From positions 1-64,000 of the forward strand of contig JBFLYZ010000004.1 in assembly GCA_040756415.1 (NCBI GenBank): DNA of 64,000 nucleotides. The letters are read 5' to 3'. The notes under the pieces are model-generated. The model saw only the letters and a list, made by a program, of their open reading frames with translations, made no database searches and was not told where the DNA came from. The DNA is from JBFLYZ01 sp040756415 (GTDB lineage Bacteria > Bacteroidota > Bacteroidia > JADZBD01). The translations under genes were made by a program, and so were the position numbers. Of this stretch, positions 32,939 through 41,234 are shown piece after piece (within the stretch, counting starts at the first letter, position 1; every line of letters starts with the position of its first letter).

Positions 32939-34686
32939 GTCGCTTTTTTTTGATTTTGAACGGTGCCCTGATCGGGTTCGAGCCGTATGATGTATACCTC
33001 ATGCGACAGTTTGTTTTCCTGCCCGTAAAGGTTTTCGATATGCGCCTTGTAAGTGTTCATGATCCTGGCGGGTGCGATCTTCATCGAGGGGGTCAGCGTG
33101 CTGCCTTCTATGCTAAGCTCGTCATCAATAAGCATGGCGTATTTTATCCTGGAGAATTTGTTGCCCAGGCCGCAGTTGGCATCTTTAAGACAGCCGTGGA
33201 GGCATTTTTTCAGTTCGCTGAGGCTCCTCGGGCAAAAGCATCCTTCATCAGGCGAAAGTTCATAGTTCGGGTGGTCAAGGGCCTTTTTATTGGGAAAAAG
33301 AAGGGCTACGGTATACTCTCTTCCGCCACCGATCACCAGGGCGTACGTGAGGTAATGGCATTTCGACTGTATCAGTTCCTCTATTTCTGCGGGCATTACT
33401 TTTTCACCGTTGGTCAGCTTAAAGACCCGGTCCTTGCGGGCGCGCAGCTTTAACCCGCCAGGCGTTATCTCTCCCAGGTCACCGGTGCAGAACCAGCCGT
33501 CAGCGGTGAAGCTGTTCCTGTTGGCCTCATCATTTTTGTAGTAGCCTTTCATGACGTTTGGCCCCTTGACCTGTATCTCTCCGTCTTCAGCGATACGGAT
33601 CTCTACCCCGGGGATGGGCTTTCCCACTACGCCCGCTTCTCTTTTTATGTTTGGATCGGTGATGGTGCAGCAGGGAGAGGTTTCGGTAAGGCCCCATCCT
33701 TCCATAACCGGTATGCCTCTTCGGTCGAATTCCTGTGAAATAGCAGGGGGCAGCGCGGCCGCAGCGGTGAATACAAACCTGAGTCCGGGATGAAAAATTC
33801 CGGCTTCCAGGGTCGGATCGTATTTCAGTTGCTCGATCAGGGCCCCGTATATCTTGGGAACGGAAAAGAAAACAGTTGGCCGGGCTAATTTCCAGTTGGC
33901 GAGCAGCTCTGCGGGATCTTTGCCGCATCCCGAGTCCAGGTAAATAGCTGCGCCATTATACAGGGCAGAAAATCGTTCAAAGATACCGCCAAAACTATGA
34001 TGCCAGGGCAGGTAGGAAAGGAATCTGTCGTTCGTGTTAATCCCCCAGATCCTTTCCAGACCTGCCTGCTGCGACAGAATGTTTCTATGCGAGAGCTGTA
34101 CGCATTTAGGAACCCCCATGGTACCGGAAGTGTACATGTTCAGGCAGATTTCGTCTGTGCTGGCATCAAAGTTCAGTGGTATCGGTTGTGTGCTCTTTGT
34201 TTTTTGCAAACTGCTGAAAGAAATCAATTCATGATGAATGGAATCGGGACACGGGTCGAAGACCAGTATTTTTTCAAGCGGCAGTGCGCTATCCACGCGG
34301 TCGAGCTGCAGCGCGCCTTCCGCAGCCAGGAATCTGGCGTCAGAATGTCGGACCAGCAAAGTGACCGTTTCTTTGGGAAAGAACGCGAAAATGGGCACGC
34401 TTATGCCGCCAGAGGCCATAATGGCAAGCTCCAGCTCGAGCATCTCAGGACGATTGGTGGAATAAACAATCATTTTATCGCCTTTCCCGAACCCTATTTC
34501 CTTCAATCCCGCTGCGATGCTGAGTATGCGTTCATAAAAAGCGCTCCAGGCTGCTCCTTCATAAACTCCGTTCTTTTTAATGCAACAGACCGGCCGGTCG
34601 GCAAACCGCATCGCATTGCGCTGCAGCATCAGCGCGATGTTGGCAATGAGCTCGCCCGGTTCCGTATCTGATCGCAGGTATTTCAT
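32926..34686 (-). CDS. AMP-forming acyl-CoA ligase
   Basis: 586 residues, ANL superfamily. The P-loop-like YTSGTMGVPKCVQLSH is at about 190, with the adenylate core GWGLTETSPC, the ATP-binding Asp in WFCTGDLGE and the catalytic Lys near the C-terminus in LTPSMKIAPARI. The overall shape, with a long C-terminal half, is like long-chain acyl-CoA synthetases rather than the ~530-residue benzoate-CoA ligases, so the substrate is open: an aromatic acid, a 2-hydroxy acid or a fatty acid. It sits between bcrD and the dehydratase-like gene with overlapping ends. Confidence 0.82.
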   Translation of the reverse strand: MKYLRSDTEPGELIANIALMLQRNAMRFADRPVCCIKKNGVYEGAAWSAFYERILSIAAGLKEIGFGKGDKMIVYSTNRPEMLELELAIMASGGISVPIFAFFPKETVTLLVRHSDARFLAAEGALQLDRVDSALPLEKILVFDPCPDSIHHELISFSSLQKTKSTQPIPLNFDASTDEICLNMYTSGTMGVPKCVQLSHRNILSQQAGLERIWGINTNDRFLSYLPWHHSFGGIFERFSALYNGAAIYLDSGCGKDPAELLANWKLARPTVFFSVPKIYGALIEQLKYDPTLEAGIFHPGLRFVFTAAAALPPAISQEFDRRGIPVMEGWGLTETSPCCTITDPNIKREAGVVGKPIPGVEIRIAEDGEIQVKGPNVMKGYYKNDEANRNSFTADGWFCTGDLGEITPGGLKLRARKDRVFKLTNGEKVMPAEIEELIQSKCHYLTYALVIGGGREYTVALLFPNKKALDHPNYELSPDEGCFCPRSLSELKKCLHGCLKDANCGLGNKFSRIKYAMLIDDELSIEGSTLTPSMKIAPARIMNTYKAHIENLYGQENKLSHEVYIIRLEPDQGTVQNQKKATCMK

Positions 34687-35525
34687 TATGCGGCTACGGC
34701 TTTTTTCTCTTTCAGTTTATTGTGCCGGTATCCTCCCCAAAGAGCCGCACCGATGGCTCCAGCGTAAATGGAATCCGGATGACTGCATATGGCGAATTTC
34801 TTGCCGGTCTCCCTCAGCAGCTCCTCAATGGCTTGTATCATTCCTTTGTTCAGGGCCATTCCACCGGTAAGTACGATGGGCGATTCCGCTTTGAGCGAGC
34901 TCAGCAGTTTTATGATCCTCCCGGCAATGGATAAGTGTATGCCCTTGATGATGTTCGGGGTGGTGATGCCGCGCGATACCATATTGATCACATCCGTTTC
35001 GGCCAGCACGGCACATATGCCCGAGGAGATCTCCGGATTCTCGGCCTGCATGGATACATCGCCTACTTCTTCAATCGACAGCCCGAGGTAGCGGGAGATG
35101 TTCTCTACGAACTGACCGGACCCCGAAGCGCATTGCCCTGTCATTTTGTAATCTTCAACGCGGGCATCGGGAGATATTTTCACCGCCCGCACATAAAGCG
35201 CCCCCATGTCCACCACTGTCCGGGCTTCCGGGAAGAGGAAATGCGCCCCTTTTGCGTGGGTCGTCATTCCGTAAAAGTGGCCGCGCTTGCGTTTGACCAG
35301 GTCCCCTTCGCCCGTGGTGGCGAGATAGGCTACATCTTCATATTTCAGCATGTGGGCCGATAGCATGGACTGCACCATTTCCTCAGCCACCTGGGATGGA
35401 TTGCGTTTGCGTATCTTTTCGGTGTGCTTGTCAGCCAGGCGGGGTGCGGACGAGTGATCGACAAGCACCAGTTTAATGAAGTTGGATCCGACATCGATCC
35501 CCATAGTATAGAATGAACTTCCCAT
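34686..35525 (-). CDS. bcrD: Benzoyl-CoA reductase, ATPase subunit BcrD
   Basis: Starting at 35525 (MGSSFYTMGIDVG) gives 279 residues, the usual BcrD length; the longer frame back to 35651 reads into the upstream gene. BcrAD/BadFG family: GIDVGSNFIKLVL, MTTHAKGAHFLFPEART, VVDMGALYVRAVK, MTGQCASGSGQFVENI (cluster Cys) and SGICAVLAETDVI. These match BcrD, the small ATPase subunit, and not the large BcrA. It completes the BcrABCD set with bcrCBA at 6368..10324, about 24 kb away in another operon. The gap to the upstream gene is 4 bp, and it touches the ligase start. Confidence 0.85.
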   Translation of the reverse strand: MGSSFYTMGIDVGSNFIKLVLVDHSSAPRLADKHTEKIRKRNPSQVAEEMVQSMLSAHMLKYEDVAYLATTGEGDLVKRKRGHFYGMTTHAKGAHFLFPEARTVVDMGALYVRAVKISPDARVEDYKMTGQCASGSGQFVENISRYLGLSIEEVGDVSMQAENPEISSGICAVLAETDVINMVSRGITTPNIIKGIHLSIAGRIIKLLSSLKAESPIVLTGGMALNKGMIQAIEELLRETGKKFAICSHPDSIYAGAIGAALWGGYRHNKLKEKKAVAA

Positions 35526-35529
35526 ATGA

Positions 35530-36675
35530 TCAGGCTTCAGCAAGTTTCTTTTTTCTGATGTTCTCTTTTTTGCACAGGATGTTCCTCCCAGCCAGGTATT
35601 CCATGACAGCATGGAAAAGATGCTCATCGGCCCCGAACTGTTCGGGCGCAAGGATGCCGCAACGGGTCAGCTTACCTTGCAGGATAAGATCGGCAACGGC
35701 TGCGCAGGTATAGCCGGTGGTTCTCGCCATGGACGTGACACCTGTTTGTTTATCGTAGCGGTCAAAGAGCGTATAGCGAATGCGTTCATCCCCCGTCTCA
35801 AGGGTCACCCGCATCAACGTAAACTCTTCCTCACCGGGCCTGAGTTTCCATAAGGGAAAGAGCAGGCGGGCCGTGAACTCGACCGGACTGATGGTCACAC
35901 CCTTTATTTCCACAGGCTGATTGTTCAGGAAACCCGACTCCCTGAATACGCGCATGAGCTCAGCGTGACCCGGGAAGCGCAGTGTTTTCTCCTTCATATC
36001 GGGAACGGATTCCATCGTTGTAAGCAGGGTTCTCAACCCGTCAGTATTGAAGGCCTCCAGTTCTCCTACCTCATCGAATACCAGGGGTTCCACCCCGCTA
36101 AGGGCTTCCCTGGTGACAAGCTTCCCGTCCTCCCGCATTCTTGCCGGCCGCGTGTATTCCTCGAGCACGTCAGCGGGCGAAAAGCCCGCTTTATAATGAA
36201 AAGGCCACTCGGGCTTTACGGGCAGTCCGCCAACCAGGCACTCATACGACCGGAGAGGCGTCTTTTGATGGTGATGGCCCGCGAGGAGGTTGCATAACCC
36301 GGGCGCCACTCCACAATCGACCACAGCGGTCACTTTGCCAGCGAGCGCCAGCTCGTGCAGGCTGAAAGGATCTTCAGGAAAAAAGGAAATATCGACAATG
36401 CTCTTTCCGGCCCGGATCACCGTTTCCAATACCCGGTAGCCGAGATGCCCGGGAACAGCCCCTATGATAAGATCGTATTCCCGGACGATAGCAGTCAGGC
36501 TCTGGCGGTCCTTGAAATCGCATGGGATCACCGTGATCGGGTGCCGTGGCGATAGGGTTTCCAGGGCGCACATCTGCATATCGGCACATGCCACATCGTA
36601 TTTTTTGCTGAGGTCAATGGCGATGGCTTTTCCTACGAGCCCGGCTCCCAGAACCAGAACCTTTTTTTGTGTCAT
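35530..36675 (-). CDS. Saccharopine dehydrogenase-family oxidoreductase
   Basis: 381 residues. The N-terminal Rossmann domain has LVLGAGLVGKAIAIDL; the next part, VPGHLGYRVLETVIRAGKS with VDCGVAPGLCNLLAG, and a C-terminal domain around EPLVFDEVGELEAF are as in saccharopine or lysine 6-dehydrogenases. The natural substrate in an aromatic operon is not obvious; family members act on amino acids. It is the first gene of the 12-gene operon ending at 21132, and its promoter has the shared box. Confidence 0.75.
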   Translation of the reverse strand: MTQKKVLVLGAGLVGKAIAIDLSKKYDVACADMQMCALETLSPRHPITVIPCDFKDRQSLTAIVREYDLIIGAVPGHLGYRVLETVIRAGKSIVDISFFPEDPFSLHELALAGKVTAVVDCGVAPGLCNLLAGHHHQKTPLRSYECLVGGLPVKPEWPFHYKAGFSPADVLEEYTRPARMREDGKLVTREALSGVEPLVFDEVGELEAFNTDGLRTLLTTMESVPDMKEKTLRFPGHAELMRVFRESGFLNNQPVEIKGVTISPVEFTARLLFPLWKLRPGEEEFTLMRVTLETGDERIRYTLFDRYDKQTGVTSMARTTGYTCAAVADLILQGKLTRCGILAPEQFGADEHLFHAVMEYLAGRNILCKKENIRKKKLAEA

Positions 36676-36695
36676 GGGGGTCTTTTGTCTTTACA

Positions 36696-36740
36696 CAAAG
36701 GAAGTCCTCTTGCAAAACAAATTCTATGACGGCAGTCAGC
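36696..36740 (-). promoter_or_regulatory. CRP/FNR-type box plus -7 element, promoter of the 15.5-kb operon
   Basis: Box TATGA-CGGCAG-TCAGC at 36725-36740 (right arm degenerate); minus-strand TTCCTTTG (one mismatch to TAnnTTTG) at 36696-36703; spacing 33 bp. It drives the genes from 36675 down to 21132. Confidence 0.65.
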
Positions 36741-36746
36741 GTAAAA

Positions 36747-36791
36747 TATGACCGCTATCATAATTGATGCGGAAGGATTGAGCTTAATTTG
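36747..36791 (+). promoter_or_regulatory. CRP/FNR-type box plus -7 element, NarL-type regulator promoter
   Basis: Box TATGA-CCGCTA-TCATA at 36747-36762 (perfect arms); plus-strand TTAATTTG (one mismatch to TAnnTTTG) at 36784-36791; spacing 33 bp. It is back to back with the box of the divergent operon. Confidence 0.7.
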
Positions 36792-36808
36792 TTCATAACA
36801 GAAAAACG

Positions 36809-37495
36809 ATGAAGAAGATCAATATCCTGGTTGCAGACCATAATTTCCTGGTCCGGTCCGGCTTCCGTTCCATGATCAATGGCAACGCGCAGTTTAATTT
36901 TGCAGGAGAGGCGAAAAATCCAGCGGAGCTCCATGAGAAGCTGTGCAGCACGATCACCGATGTGCTGATCATTGATTATACCTCGCCTTGTTTTTGTACC
37001 GATGATGTAATCGTTATAAAAGAGCATTTTCCTGAAATAAGGATCCTGGCCATAACCCATTCGCGGCCCAAGGAGGTGATTTCTGAGGCCATTGCCGGGG
37101 GCGTGACCAGCCACGTGCTTAAGGAGTGCGATAAGGAGGAGATCGAAGAAGCGATCCGTTGTACAGGCAGGGGAGAGCCGTTCTTCTGCGGGAAGATCAT
37201 CAATGCCTTATTTGGGCCCGGAGCGGCCGTGCCAGCCCGGCTTGAAAGCGTGTCGTGCGATGGCGTTAAGATATCCCCGCGCGAGGTCGAAGTGATCCGG
37301 CATATTGCGCGCGGCCTGTCCAATAAAGAAATAGCCGGGAAGCTATTCCTCAGCGTGCATACGGTCACCACCCACCGTAAGAACATCATGAGTAAGCTGG
37401 GCGTGAACAATTCGGCCGGGCTGATCATGTATGCCATCCGGAAGAACATCATTGCTTCGCATATGCTCCCGGCAGACAGTAAAAACGTTTCCTAA
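36809..37495 (+). CDS. NarL/LuxR-type response regulator with altered acidic pocket
   Basis: 228 residues. The receiver (about 1-125) has ILVADHNFLVRSGF, where the usual acidic pair before His is reduced to a single Asp (A-D instead of D-D). The phospho-acceptor Asp is in LIIDYTS and the Lys in VLKECD. The GerE-type HTH (about 150-215) is KISPREVEVIRHIARG, NKEIAGKLFLS, VTTHRKNIMSKLGV. Weakened Mg-binding suggests altered or no phosphorylation control. It stands between, and may control, the large aromatic operon and the hcr operon. Confidence 0.82.
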   Translation: MKKINILVADHNFLVRSGFRSMINGNAQFNFAGEAKNPAELHEKLCSTITDVLIIDYTSPCFCTDDVIVIKEHFPEIRILAITHSRPKEVISEAIAGGVTSHVLKECDKEEIEEAIRCTGRGEPFFCGKIINALFGPGAAVPARLESVSCDGVKISPREVEVIRHIARGLSNKEIAGKLFLSVHTVTTHRKNIMSKLGVNNSAGLIMYAIRKNIIASHMLPADSKNVS

Positions 37496-37518
37496 GATCC
37501 CGCTTCATTTACGGTCAA

Positions 37519-38454
37519 TTATACGGCCAGCGCCTGCAGCATTTCCAGGAGAAAAACCTCTATCTGGCCCTTTTTATACCTGCGGGAAAAAACATCATTG
37601 TTCACGATTCGGCTCTTTTTGACCGCCTGCCCGATAAGGTCGGCATATTTGCCTTCCGGTCCGCACGTGACCAATACCGGGCCAGGGTCTACTCCTCCTA
37701 CAGCGATCCGGATGTTGCCCGCGGCATCCTTCGATACGGCTGCCGTAAGCGAAGTAAAATCCATCGAATGACGTACCCGGAGCTTCCTGAAAAGGCATCT
37801 GCTTAGCGTTCGAAGCGGAAGGTTGATGGATTTGAGAATGGAAGCCGGGACGAGTTTCAGCGGGGCCAGTCCTATGCCGCTGTAAATGTTTTCGAGCGGA
37901 AGAGTTACCGTTCCATTGACATCTTCGATATCCACAGTGGCGTTCAGGGCAATCAGCACGGGTGCGGTATCAGAAACAAAGCGTGAAAAGCAGTTACTTT
38001 TTCCCCCGGTGGCCAGGCAGGTGGGGCCGTTGCATTTAAGGCAATACCCTGCCGCTTTTCTCCACCATTCGCTCTGGTTATAGAATATGCACCGGTTCTG
38101 GCATAGCAGGTTGCCGCCAAGCGTGGCGGTCTGACGTATGACGGGCGTGGCTACGGCCTGCGCGGACTCAATCAAGGCAGGAAACCGTGCCGCCAGCATG
38201 GCCACCTCTTCGAGTTGGCTCAACCGCACTAAAGAACCTATTCTGATCTCTTCTGTTCCGATCCTCACCGCGCTGAGCTCGGTAATACCCGTTAGATCGA
38301 TAAGGCACGCGGTTGCTGCATTACCCTGGAATTTGTTCACCAGTATGTCTGTGCCACCGGCCAGGTACCTGAAATCGCCTTTACTGGCCTCCGCTTGCTG
38401 CAGTGCCTGTCTGAGGCTTGATGGCCTGAGGTATGTTTGCGCTATTCCGGTCAT
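37519..38454 (-). CDS. hcrB: 4-hydroxybenzoyl-CoA reductase, FAD/[4Fe-4S] subunit HcrB
   Basis: Starting at 38454 (MTGIAQTYLRP, ATGA overlap with the upstream gene) gives 311 residues. The FAD-binding segments are YLAGGTDILV (30-39) and TATLGGNLLCQNR (109-121), as in the CoxM/XdhA-medium family. A Cys-rich insert has Cys at 122, 138, 146 and 155; this spacing (+16, +8, +9) is the one known for the extra [4Fe-4S] cluster of Thauera HcrB and is absent from other xanthine-oxidase relatives. The enzyme removes the 4-hydroxyl of 4-hydroxybenzoyl-CoA reductively to give benzoyl-CoA. Confidence 0.92.
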   Translation of the reverse strand: MTGIAQTYLRPSSLRQALQQAEASKGDFRYLAGGTDILVNKFQGNAATACLIDLTGITELSAVRIGTEEIRIGSLVRLSQLEEVAMLAARFPALIESAQAVATPVIRQTATLGGNLLCQNRCIFYNQSEWWRKAAGYCLKCNGPTCLATGGKSNCFSRFVSDTAPVLIALNATVDIEDVNGTVTLPLENIYSGIGLAPLKLVPASILKSINLPLRTLSRCLFRKLRVRHSMDFTSLTAAVSKDAAGNIRIAVGGVDPGPVLVTCGPEGKYADLIGQAVKKSRIVNNDVFSRRYKKGQIEVFLLEMLQALAV

Positions 38455-41234
38455 ACGGCTTGCCTTTTGTTCTTGTACAGGGAGGCCAGGATATCCTCCG
38501 CGGTCACGGGAAGCTTCGTTACGCGTACACCCACCGCATCGTAAATAGCGTTTGCGATGGCCGGGATAACCGGGTGTAAAGCGCCTTCTCCGCATTCTTT
38601 TGCACCGAATGGCCCTTCGGGGTCCATGGTTTCGATGATATGCGTGTGGAAATCGGGCGTGTCGGCCGAAGTAGGGATCCTGTAATCGAGAAAATTATTG
38701 TTCAGCAGCAGGCCCTTGAAGTATTTTATCTCCTCGCTCAGCGCCTGTCCCATGCCCATATGCCAGGAGCCTTCGAGCTGTCCTTCCACTGCGAGGGGGT
38801 TAAGCGCTTTTCCGCAATCGTGAGCGCCCCAGATATTGATCACGCTGACCTGGCCGGTGGCGGTATTTACCTTTACTTCGGCAACGCAGGCGCCAAAAGA
38901 GTAGGAAGGGCTTAGCCCGGCACCGGCTCCTTTGAAATCGCCTCCCAGTTTGGGCGAGATGTACTTCCCGCTCACGCTGACCGCACCGCGGTTAGCCACC
39001 AGTATTTCAACGGCCTCTTCCCAGCCAAGCGATAGCGAACTGTCGTTACTGACAACACGATCATTGAAAAAGTTCAGTTCTTGGGGCTGGATGCCTTTCT
39101 TGCCGCAAATGGCTTTTGCTATTTCCAGTTTCAGGTTCTCCGCTGCTTCCTTTGCGGCATTTCCGGCCATGAACGTTACACGCGAGGAGTAGCTGCCCAG
39201 GTCGACAGGCGTAAGCAGGGTATCGGCAGCCACAACGAACAATTTGTCGAGCGATATTCCCAGCACCTCGGCTACTACCATGGCCAGCATGGTATCGCTG
39301 CCCTGGCCGATGTCGTTAGCGCCCGAGCTGATCAGTATACGGCCGTCAAAATCAACTTTCAAGTGGACCACCGATTGCGGGAGCTCATTGCGCAGGATGG
39401 GCAGCGCGCTTCCGCTTATAAAGAAGCCGCAGCCTACCCCGATGCCGTGTCCGAAACCAAGTTTGCCATGCCTGGCCTTCCAGTCCGATTGCCGGGTTAC
39501 CGCTTCGAGCGATTCGCGGCTGCCGTTGGATGTGATCCGGTACTGGCCGACCGTCAGGGTATGCGGAGGAAGAAAATTCTTCATGCGCAGCTCCACCGGG
39601 TCCATCCGGAGGCGATGCGCAATATCATCGATGAGGCTTTCGACCGCGAACCGGGAATTCACGGCTCCATGCCCCCGCATGGCGCCCGATTGGGGCTTAT
39701 TGGTGTATACGCGGAATGTCCTGAACCCGAAATTGGCGATCGAATAAGGGGCCTGCAAAAGCACGCCATTATAATAGGAAGTGACCACGCCAAAACTTCC
39801 ATAGGCACCGCCATCGATGGCGATGTCGGCATCCAGCACCTGCAGGCGGCCTTCAGCGTCAGCTCCCAGCTTTACGCTCATTTTTGTGGGGTGCCGTCCG
39901 TGATTGGTGAGAAAGACCTCTTCTCGCGTCAGCCTCACCCTGACCGGTTTGCCCGTTTTGCGGGCAATATGGGCGATGATCATTTCGTGAGGGAAAGGAT
40001 CGCTTTTCCCGCCAAACCCTCCGCCCACGTAAGGTTTGATCACGCGGATCCTGCTTAGTGGCAGCCTGAGCACCTTAGCCAATGCCCGGTGCACGTAGTG
40101 CGTTACCTGTGTTGCGGTAACCAGGGTAAGCCCGTTTTGATCCCATACGGCCGTAGCGGCATGCGGTTCGGTGAAAGCATGGGTAACGCCTTCCATCTCG
40201 AAATCCATCTGCGACACCACCGCGGCTTCCTTCAGGCCTTTTTCCTGATCGCCAAAGCGGAGTTCGGCTTTCTTATGAACGTTGTTATTGAACCGGGCGG
40301 AAGCGTGTATTTTTTCCGCGTTTCCCGCGTCCTCCAGGGATTCGCTGATGGTGAGAAAGGGTTTTAACGGGAAATATTCGACCGTAATGAGCCGGACGGC
40401 CTCTTCGGCTATGCGTTCGGTGTCTGCCGCCACCGCGGCTACGATCTCTCCAATATATCGGGTCTTCTCTATGGCCATGGCGGTCTCATCCTGTGAGATG
40501 GGAAGCACCCCGAATTTTTCGGGAAGCTCATGACCCAGGGCAATGTAACGCACTCCTGGCAGCTTTTCAGCCTGCGCGGTGTCGATCTTTATAATGCGCG
40601 CATGGGAATGCAGGCTGCGAACAAACTTTACATGAAGGGCGTCTTTGAACTGCAGGTCATCCGCATAATCGGCCTGGCCGCATACTTTTTTGGAAGCTTC
40701 TATGGCAGGAGTCCTTTTTCCTATGGTATTTTGCCTGGCGCTTTCGCCTTCCCGCGCGGCCAGTGGGACACCGTTCAGTTCCAGGACGTATTCACAAACC
40801 GCGTCAATGATCTTTTGATAACCGGTGCATCTGCACAGGTTGCCGGATAAACCTTTCCTCACGGTTTCTCTCAGCTCATCACTGGCAAGCCCTGCAGACC
40901 TTACCAGGCTTAAGGCAGTAAGTACCATTCCTGGAGTGCAGAAACCGCATTGCACGGCCCCTTTTTCCACGAACTTTTTCTGCAAGCCGTGGAGCTCACC
41001 GTTCCGTCCTATTCCTTCGATGGTAGTAATTTCCGCTTCATCACAGCGCATGGCAGGGGTTATGCAGCTCAGCACCGGTTTCCCGTTGAGCAGAACGGTG
41101 CATGCCCCGCAGCTTCCCTGTTCGCAGCCTTGCTTGGTGCCGGTCAGGCCGATCCTGTTGCGGATAAGTTCTGAGAGCATTTCATGCGGCCCCGGTATGA
41201 CCTCGTATGCTTTGCCGTTAACAATAAGCTTCAT
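38451..41234 (-). CDS. hcrCA: 4-hydroxybenzoyl-CoA reductase, fused [2Fe-2S] and molybdenum subunits (HcrC-HcrA)
   Basis: 927 residues. Part 1 (1 to about 160) is the two-[2Fe-2S] subunit: C37, C42, C45, C57 (GCEQGSCGAC) and C96, C99, C134, C136 (CGFC, CRC). After a linker (about 160-185), part 2 is the large molybdopterin subunit, with YVGGGFGGKSDPF and the catalytic Glu in GAKECGEGA near residue 883. In Thauera these are separate HcrC (about 161 aa) and HcrA (about 769 aa); the sum equals this length. It works with HcrB and overlaps it by 4 bases; cofactor supply probably comes from mocA-xdhC (10420..11797). Confidence 0.9.
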   Translation of the reverse strand: MKLIVNGKAYEVIPGPHEMLSELIRNRIGLTGTKQGCEQGSCGACTVLLNGKPVLSCITPAMRCDEAEITTIEGIGRNGELHGLQKKFVEKGAVQCGFCTPGMVLTALSLVRSAGLASDELRETVRKGLSGNLCRCTGYQKIIDAVCEYVLELNGVPLAAREGESARQNTIGKRTPAIEASKKVCGQADYADDLQFKDALHVKFVRSLHSHARIIKIDTAQAEKLPGVRYIALGHELPEKFGVLPISQDETAMAIEKTRYIGEIVAAVAADTERIAEEAVRLITVEYFPLKPFLTISESLEDAGNAEKIHASARFNNNVHKKAELRFGDQEKGLKEAAVVSQMDFEMEGVTHAFTEPHAATAVWDQNGLTLVTATQVTHYVHRALAKVLRLPLSRIRVIKPYVGGGFGGKSDPFPHEMIIAHIARKTGKPVRVRLTREEVFLTNHGRHPTKMSVKLGADAEGRLQVLDADIAIDGGAYGSFGVVTSYYNGVLLQAPYSIANFGFRTFRVYTNKPQSGAMRGHGAVNSRFAVESLIDDIAHRLRMDPVELRMKNFLPPHTLTVGQYRITSNGSRESLEAVTRQSDWKARHGKLGFGHGIGVGCGFFISGSALPILRNELPQSVVHLKVDFDGRILISSGANDIGQGSDTMLAMVVAEVLGISLDKLFVVAADTLLTPVDLGSYSSRVTFMAGNAAKEAAENLKLEIAKAICGKKGIQPQELNFFNDRVVSNDSSLSLGWEEAVEILVANRGAVSVSGKYISPKLGGDFKGAGAGLSPSYSFGACVAEVKVNTATGQVSVINIWGAHDCGKALNPLAVEGQLEGSWHMGMGQALSEEIKYFKGLLLNNNFLDYRIPTSADTPDFHTHIIETMDPEGPFGAKECGEGALHPVIPAIANAIYDAVGVRVTKLPVTAEDILASLYKNKRQAV

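Noticed and set aside
39081..40058. 325-residue plus-strand frame opposite hcrCA
   Set aside because: Antisense to a gene with complete cofactor motifs; composition is His/Arg/Gly-rich and non-protein-like.
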